Shown in pieces: positions 39,901-48,900 of a DNA stretch of 64,000 nt. The stretch comes from Sipunculus nudus (Eukaryota > Annelida > Sipuncula > Golfingiida > Sipunculidae), in NCBI GenBank assembly GCA_026874595.1, contig CM049316.1:54381676-54445675 (forward strand). The letters run 5' to 3'. The notes beneath the pieces were generated by a model. That model was not told where the DNA came from. It saw only the letters and a program-made list of their open reading frames with translations, and made no database searches. The translations under genes and the position numbers were made by a program. The first letter of the stretch is position 1, and every line of letters begins with the position of its first letter.

Positions 39901-42900
39901 GCTAGCTGGTGTGAGAACATTCAAGGATCAAACAAATACGTCATGTTGAATGCTGCCTCAAAGCTCAAGGTTAGTTCTCAGACTTGCACGTTGTTAAGAT
40001 TATTCGGTAGAGTATACACATTTGGGTATTTTATATCATTATTTCATTGTAAACATATCTCTGTGTGGGAGAAACATTATTGTACCAAAAATGTGTCTAT
40101 GCTGTGCTTGTGTTTCCATGATAGTTGGACAAGATTTTCTTGCCATATATTAAACTTCAATCAGTCCTTGAAAATTGTTTATTGTAGACAAATAATCATT
40201 AACAGATAATTTGTGAAATACTAGCTAAAGGGAGGAATATTCTGTTTGCTAAATGATAATTCATACAGTGAATCACTTATTTATTTAAAATAAATTACAG
40301 GTCAAATGTAATAGCAGTTTATGCAACAGGAATTTTTTTGCCTGATATTCCAAACTTGATTTGTTGATATTCTTACTTATATGTACCTTATTAAGATAAC
40401 TAAGTAACAATGCCTGCTGTTTGCTAATACCAGTAAGTATACACACACATACCCATAAACACAGTTTACTGCCTGTATGATAATAAATGTTTGTGTTGAT
40501 TGTAATCTGCAGGACTTGACATAAACACTTGTTAACCAGTAGATATGCGTTTCTATAGAAATACCAAAGCTTCTTGTGCTATACTTATACCCAAGTGTAC
40601 AGATTTGTACTGTTAATCACAGGGTGAGAAGGATTGGCAGAAGTATGAAATGGCCAGAAAACTACACAAGTGTGTGGACAAGATCCGTGCCACGTACCAC
40701 GAGGACTGGAAGTCCAAAGAGATGAGGGTCAGACAGAGGGCTGTGGCCCTGTACTTCATTGATAAGGTCAGTATGTCTGTGTTATCATTCTGATTATGGA
40801 TACCCCTTGCTGGAACATTTTGTCATCCAACTAAATATTAAATAGTATTATATGTTACATATAAAATGGTATTGTAGTCGGAATATAAGTGTTACATATG
40901 TTTTTGTATTGCAGCTGGCCCTGAGAGCAGGTAATGAGAAAGAAGAAGGGGAGACAGCAGACACTGTGGGCTGCTGTTCCCTACGCGTTGAACATCTCCG
41001 GCTCCATGAGAAGATGGATGACTTGGACTGGGTGGTCGAGTTCGACTTCCTCGGTAAAGATTCCATCAGGTGAGGAAACAGTCACAGTAGAAAGGTATGG
41101 TGAAGATAGGATTTGCAAATATGGTTGTATGCAAGGCCTTTAACTTGTAGTGGTTTTAAACTCTTGTATGATCCTTGTCACAATTATAGCTTACCTTTAA
41201 AATGGTATTAATGTCAGACACTTTGCATTCAGCTGCATGCCTAATTCTGACACAGACTATAATATTTTATCTTAAATGTCTTAAGCATATTAATCATATT
41301 CCATGAATTTTATCTTAGAATTGTTGTGACAAAAAATAGATAAATTGTCTTCTCTAGAAGTCATAGTCATTCATAGTCTTATTTTAATAACATGTTGCCT
41401 CTCCCAAACTGTCTTCTTTTTACCGGCTACTGTTGCTCAGGGGTAGAGCGCAGGACTCGGAGCCAGGAGATTGAGATTCTAATTTCAGCTGAGGTGGTGA
41501 GATTTTTCACGGGTGAGCACTCTGCAGGTTTAATGGGAAGGCCCAACAGTTGCTTTTCACTCACAAACAAGTGAGCCTTTCAGGGGTTTCTCGGTGGTAT
41601 TACCCAGCAATGAGGTCGATTAGGCACCCATGGCCTGCAGGTGCAGTAGTCACTGGGCCTGGTTAACGCCAGGATATAAAATGAGAGAAAGCGTGTGATT
41701 CTGCCCTGTCACGTAGTCAGAAACTGGAATGGAATTGAAATTCTGCAGATGTTCATATACTTAGTTAAGTAAGCTTTTAAAAAATAGATGTGGTTTCCTC
41801 CACCAAAAGAAAAAAATAGGTTTTAGATAGGTTGATGTATAACTATTTACAAAAGTATTATGTATAAATAATTCAAAGTCATTTTGCTGTTATTTCAGAT
41901 ACTACAACAAAGTGGCCATAGAAAAACGGGTATTCAAAAATTTACAACTGTTCATGGAAAACAAAAATGAAGGAGACGATCTGTTTGACCGCCTAAATGT
42001 GAGTACTTTTGGTTAATGTTAGTACATTATTAATGATTTGGTAACTGTTGTTAAAAATGTCCCACTGTAATCCATGTATGAATAAGTAAAAATAATACAA
42101 GGTTAATTCTTAGGTTCTAAGACATATTTCATAGCTGCCCATGTTCTTAAGGGCCTTTTTTCAAATCGGTCTGTTTCAAATCCATAGTGCAGTACCAGGG
42201 TCTTGTATCAAATAAAATTACTCTAAATTTTTTAGCTTCTGGTTGACCTTTAACCTCTACCTGTTAACTTTCAGACGACCATCTTGAATAAACACTTGCA
42301 AGTGTTGATGGAAGGGCTTACAGCCAAAGTGTTCCGTACCTACAATGCTTCGAAAACACTGCAAGATCAGCTTCAACTCCTCACAAATGGTTGGTATATT
42401 GTCATGTACTTTTCTGACTATTTTTGTCCTCCAGAGGGTTTTGCATAATTTTTACAGAAACCATAATAAAACAATGTATAATCATTTTATTATGAAATAG
42501 TTGTGATACAGGTATTTGAATTAAAATAGAAAGAAAACAGTAAAATATGATAAGATTTACTGCTGCATTATTATTAGCTTATGATATGAAATAGGATGTA
42601 ATTTCATGGATGCAGCATGTTCTCCAGCAATTATTTCCTTGTTAATTTACAGAGGATGATAATGTGCCTGCCAAGCTCCTCTCATACAACCGTGCAAACC
42701 GTGCGGTGGCTGTGCTGTGTAACCATCAAAGGGCTGTTCCAAAAAATTTTGACAAGCAGATGGAGAATTTGCAAAATAAGATAGATGACAAGAAAGCTCA
42801 GCTGAAGGAAGCCAAGAAGAATGTCAAAGAAGCCAAGGCCGACCTGAAGGCTGTCAATACGGACAAGAACAGGAAGTAAGACATTCATTTAGGAATTTGT

Positions 42901-45900
42901 AACTGAGCAAAGAAGTAAGAGTAAGGCCAATAAAAAAGGTATGGTTCTCAGGCACTACCCGTCTCAATTTTAACCCCCTGCATCAAAATGTTTATTTTTA
43001 TTTTCATCTTTCAAGAAGGTAAATAATACAATTTTTATAAGATTCCCTTCGTTATATAGTGCTTTTACCTGTTTAGCGAAAAATTTCTGCTATTATCATG
43101 CTTTTCCCTGATCATATGTCATTTTTCTCGAAACATACAAAAGAAAAGGTAAAAACATCTGCTGCAGGCACTGATTTATTACTCAGCTGACTTTATCTGA
43201 GCTAAAGTCGTGGTCCTTTGTCCCTCCTTAATTTGATACTGTTAGATGTACAAATCAGGCATTCGGCATACAGTTTGATGTCCCCAAAAGCTCCTACCTT
43301 ACCGAAAAACTTGGTCACTGTGACTTTGTTCCTTTGAGAAATTAAGCGAAAACCTTTTTCCCAGTAAAACCTATTGTTACTTTTCAAAAAATGCCCACTA
43401 TGAAAACCATTTGAGTTATTGTATTCGTGTTTGATATATAACCATTCCTGCTTATTTCCTATGTATATGCCATAAATTAGGTCAATATTGCGTAAATTGT
43501 TGAAGCTATGGGCTGAAACATATTGCACTTTGTCAAAAATCAGGAAATATGTTTACTCACCTATCAAGATAATTGCTGAAGCTGGGGACTTTTTTGCCCA
43601 AGGATTAAACTTAATTTAATCAAGATTCAATTATATACCAGTAATCAGTAACCAGTAATCAGTAATCAGAATTTCTGAACATCTTTTAAGTTATTAGCAT
43701 AATTATAAATCAGCAAAATTTAATTTTCAAAGCATGTAAGGAGGATTCATTTTGGGAAAAATCTGAAATTTGAAAGTAAAAGCTCTAAAATTAGGCTTGT
43801 TATTGAAATTTGGAGGCTCTTATTGTATTTGCTTGTGTTGTCAAGCAGGCCACTTGAACACTGGAGGTCATTCACTGATTCAGTGCAGGTCTCTCTGCTT
43901 ACCTCATTAGTGATGCAACTGTACAGTCCTGAAACCTTGAGTGTATGTGTGCTGATATTGGCCTGATTTTTGGTGTGTGTGCAGGTAATGACCAGTTACA
44001 TAACGAGTTTGCGTTTCGTCCCAGTTGACCTACTTTTGATCGTTTTACAGCTCCTAAACTAAGAAAATTTCATGAAAATATAAATTTTCATGACAAATAT
44101 ACATGTACGGACTTTTTTTCGCAATGCCTGCAGATATTGGCCTGATTTTGGGTGTGTGGGCAGATATAGACCAGTTACAGATAGAGTTCCCGTTTTGTCC
44201 CAGTTGACCTACTTTTGACTGTTTTATGGCTCCTGAACATAGAAAATTTCATGAAAAATATGAACTTTCATGACAAATACACATGTACGGACTTTTTTTC
44301 GCAATGCCTGTAGATATTGGCCTGATTTTTGGTGTGTGGGCAGATAGTGACCAGTTACAGATCATGTTTCTGTTTTGTCCCAGTTGACCTACTTTTGACC
44401 GTTTTACGGCTCCTGAACATAGAAAATTTCATGAAAAATATAAATTTTCATGACAAATACACATGTACAGACTTTTTTTTCGTTAATACCTGCAGATATT
44501 GGCCTGATTTTTGGTGTGTGGGTAGATAATGACCAGTTACAGATCGAGTTCACTTTTAGTCCCAGTTGACCCACTTTTGACCGTTTGACGGTGCTCCAAC
44601 ATAGAAAATTTCATAAAAAGGTGCACATGTACAGACTTTTTTTTCGCAGTGCCTGCAGATACGGCCCTGATTTTTGGTGTGTAGGCAGATAATGACCAGT
44701 TACAGACCGAGTTCTTGTTTTGACCCAGTTGACCTCCTTTTGACCATTTGACTGCTCCTGAACATAGAAAGTTTCATGAAAAATAGAAATTTTCATAACA
44801 AATGCATATGTACAGACTTTTTTCCTCAATGCCTGCAGATACCGCCCTGATTTTTCATGTGTGTGCATATAAGGACAGTTACAGGTCGAGTTCGCGTTTC
44901 GTCCCGGTTGACCTACTTTTGTTTTACTGCTCCTTAACATAGAAAATTTCATGAAAGACAGAAATTTTTAGCTCAGCTGACTATAAGTCATCTGAGCTAA
45001 AGTCGTGGTCCATTGTCTGTCGTCTGTCCGTCTGTCTGTCCATCCGTCTGTCCGTCCGTCTGTCCGGATGTCCGTCAGTAAGACTGGCACGTTTCGACAC
45101 CATTGGACCTACGAATCTGAAATTCAGCATACAGTTCGATGTCCCCAAAATCTCCTACCATGCCGAAAATTGGGTCAAAAGGACTTTGTTCCTTCGAGAT
45201 ATTAAGGAAAAACCTCAATTTTTTATAAGAAATCTGTTTTCACACTTCAGGACTGCCTAATATCAAAACCACTCATCTGGTTTTCTTCATATTTACCATA
45301 AATATTCCTCTATATAGTTCCTATGTACATGCCAGATATTAAGTCAGTATTATATAATTTAAAAAAGTTATTGGCCCAAACATAATGGACTTCGTAAAAA
45401 AATCAGGAAGATATTTGGACACTTGAGACCAAAAGTGTTAAAGGTAGGGACTTTTTTCCAGTAATACAACTTTAATTAATCAAAATTTAATTGTATACCA
45501 AAAATTAGATAAAAATCTGTTTAATTTTTTTAAATATTGGCAAAAATATAAAATTGGTCCCTTAAATTTTGCCAAACTTTGGCCACGGCACGTTTTTTTC
45601 CTGTAAATACTGTGGATTTAATTTTCACAGCATGTATACATAAGGATTTAATCTGTTAAAATCTGAAATTTAAAAATAAAAGCTGCAAAATTAGGCTAGT
45701 TATTGAATTTTTTTGGAGGCTCTTGTTGTATTCCCTTACATTGTCAAGCAGTCCACTTTGATGACTGTAGGTCATTCAGTGCACATCTCTATGCTCCCCA
45801 AGCTGTTGGCATAATTTTAGATGTCCCCAAAATCTCCTACCATACCGAAAATTGGGTCATTAGGACTTCGTTTCTTTGAGATATTAAGGAAAAATCTCCC

Positions 45901-48900
45901 GTTTTCCATTAAAAAAGCCATTGTTACACTTCAAGGCTGTCTGATATCAAAACAACTGATCTGTTTTTGATCGTATTTAGTATTCACATTCTTTCATACA
46001 TTTTCTATGAACATACCAAAAATTAGGTCAGTATTGGGTATTATTTTGAAGTTATGGGCCAAAACATAATGCAATTTTTTAAAAAATCAGGAAATATATT
46101 TACTCACCTAACATGAGAAATGCTGAACCTAGAGACTTTTTTTCAGGAATATAACTTTATTTAATCAAGATTCAATTGTTTACCCAAAATTAGATCTGAA
46201 TTTTGCAAATTTTTCAAGTTATTAGCATTAATAAAAAAATCAATAATTTAAATCTTGTCCAACTTTGACACAGTTGATTTAATTTTCACAGCATATAAAA
46301 GAAATTGATTGGAAAGAATAGCTTTTATTCATGTTTTCATACACCATGTCAAGTGTTGTTTACATCTAGCCCACCTAGTAGCACAGCCTTCACTTGCATC
46401 ATGTAACCCACCCCAGGCAGCTTGCCTTGGGTCAGCCTGGCCACTACCAGCAGGCTTCCCCTCTGCCCTGCACTCCCCCCCCCCCCTAGATGGTGCCTAA
46501 ACTAGATGAATGTTATTATTTTCTGTATTTGATTCATTCTTATTCTAGGCTATGCTACATTTAAGATTTTGTATTGTACCACCAGGGTTAAAATGATTAA
46601 AGTGTACATTTAATTGTGTCCACAAAGTGGTGTATTGCTATGAAAGTGTGGATGTTCATCAGATAAGTAATTCCTTACTTCAGAAGAGTAAAAACTTCAC
46701 CAGGTGTGAAATTGACTATTAATTCCAGTAATAAATTAAAACTGGGATAGTAATTAGCACAATGATATTGTTTGTCCCTCATTCAACCAACAGTGTGTAT
46801 ACTTTATTTGAAAAGATGTTTTATTTTATCAAATTTACTTTTATTTTGGTGAATAAAATTAAGCAAGTACGGAAAACTCCAATGTGCAAAACTTTTTAAT
46901 AGTGATTCAGGGAATATTCTTGTAGATGCCATGTTGTGGCATTATTTTCTTTTAAATTCAGTTTAATCATTTATGATTTAAAAATAATAAAATATATGTG
47001 TATGCATAATATGACCTAATATGAGCTACACTCTGGATATATGATGATTGCAACTTTTGCAACAATTCTAATATTTTAACTTATAGTTTCAGTTTTTTAC
47101 TCTGTATATATAATGATAGCAACTTTTGCAACAATTCTAAAAATTTAATTTATATTTTCAGTTTTTTTTATTAAAAATTTATATAACATGTAAATAAAAA
47201 AATGATTCAGATAAAAACTTCTTAATGGAAAAAGTGGATATGCTTAAAAAAAATTTGCTTATATATAAACTTAAATGCATTATTCCCTTGAAAGTGAAAT
47301 AAAGGTATTAGTCCATTCTGTCCACTTGCCTGTCCATCTGTAAATTTTCATATGCATCACAGTATCTCATAACTTTTACTGTTTTTCTTCATGACAGTCT
47401 CTCCCAAAGTCAACCTCAGTAAGCAAGAACAAGATGAATCAGATATCTTCATACTTTAATATTTTGTATAACTATTCATCCATAGGTACCTATGTACATG
47501 CCAGAAATTATGTCAATATTGTGTAATATGTAGACATAGTGGGCATCACAATAATGTACCTTGTCAAGACTAAAGAGATATTGTGTCATACAGTCACAAA
47601 TTCATAAATCACTTCATCAGCATAGTTAATCATAACATCATATCTGTCAAATTGAAAGCTTGCAGACTACCATACACTTTAGATCCTTCAACAAATAGCC
47701 TTATCATCATTCTACTACTGCTTATTACTGCTGTCATTGCATTCATATTTGCTCAAATATATCACAATTTTCAACCCCTCCTAAATAAATAAAAAATAAA
47801 CCACTATATTTTACTCTTTTAATCCATCAGTCAGGTAATTTCATTTATCATTTACTCACATATTACATTACATTCCTTTATAATAGCCCAACATGTCCAT
47901 GATATTCATAAGCTTTATTGACTCGATATAGTATCACAGTGGAGAAACATTTATAGTCCAATGACGATCAGCTGAGTGCCGTGACCCATGGGTCCTTTGT
48001 TATGGAAAATGCACATGTAAGGACTTTTTTTCACAATGCCTGCAGATACTGGCCTGATTTTTGGTGTGTTTGCTTGATAATGACCCGTTACAGATCGAGT
48101 TTGCATTTTGCCCTTGTTGACCTACTTTTGACCATATGACACCTCCTGAACTTAAAAAACTTTTCAAAATTTAACAAATGTTTCTAATTTACCCCAGGCG
48201 GGGGCATTCGTGTCATTCCGACACATCTAGTTTTTTTTTAAGCTCTGATTTTAAGCTATTTGTAAAGCCTCATGAAAAATTTAGGAGATCCTTTAGAACC
48301 AATATATCCCCTTTAGAAATTATATCCATAACTTTGTACTTTTTTCTTACAACAGTGCTTATGAGAAAAAAAGGAAAGCTGTTGAGAGGATTCAGTTACA
48401 GCTGAACAAGCTGGAGGTGCAGGCTACAGACAAGGTACGTGGTTCAGTCATCAACCTGTCATCATGAATATTACTAAAAGAAGTATATATATAAAATGGA
48501 CTTGAATAATCACTGGTCCGGACATGATGAATTGGTCTGTACTTGTGTAATGAACCACTGTTCTAAAATATATAGCATGCAACAAGTCATTGAGACTGTA
48601 CAACATGCCAGTTCATGTAAAATTTTCCTCCATGTTGTGTTCTTCAAAAGATTTGGAAATAGCTTTTAATGCAGTGCTTTAAAGCTATTAATCCGTTTGA
48701 AATATATGACTGTTGTGATAAGAAATATGAAAAATACAAAACTAATTGACAGATGATGATATAAAAAGGCACCTTTGTAGTATTTGCCATGGGTTAATCT
48801 CACAGTTCATGTTAGTCACACAGAGAAGTCTCCAGACCAGCTATGTCATTTCATGATTTAAATAAAGTGATGCTGTATTGTTTCACATATCATATTTACT

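Noticed and set aside
42390-42395. Alternative donor four bases downstream of exon 15
   Set aside because: It would shift the frame against exon 16, destroying the conserved catalytic-histidine segment.
25377-48230. Autonomous transposon (reverse transcriptase, DDE or Rep/helicase) inside the A-D elements
   Set aside because: No frame over about 130 codons and no catalytic motifs were found; all copies here are non-autonomous.
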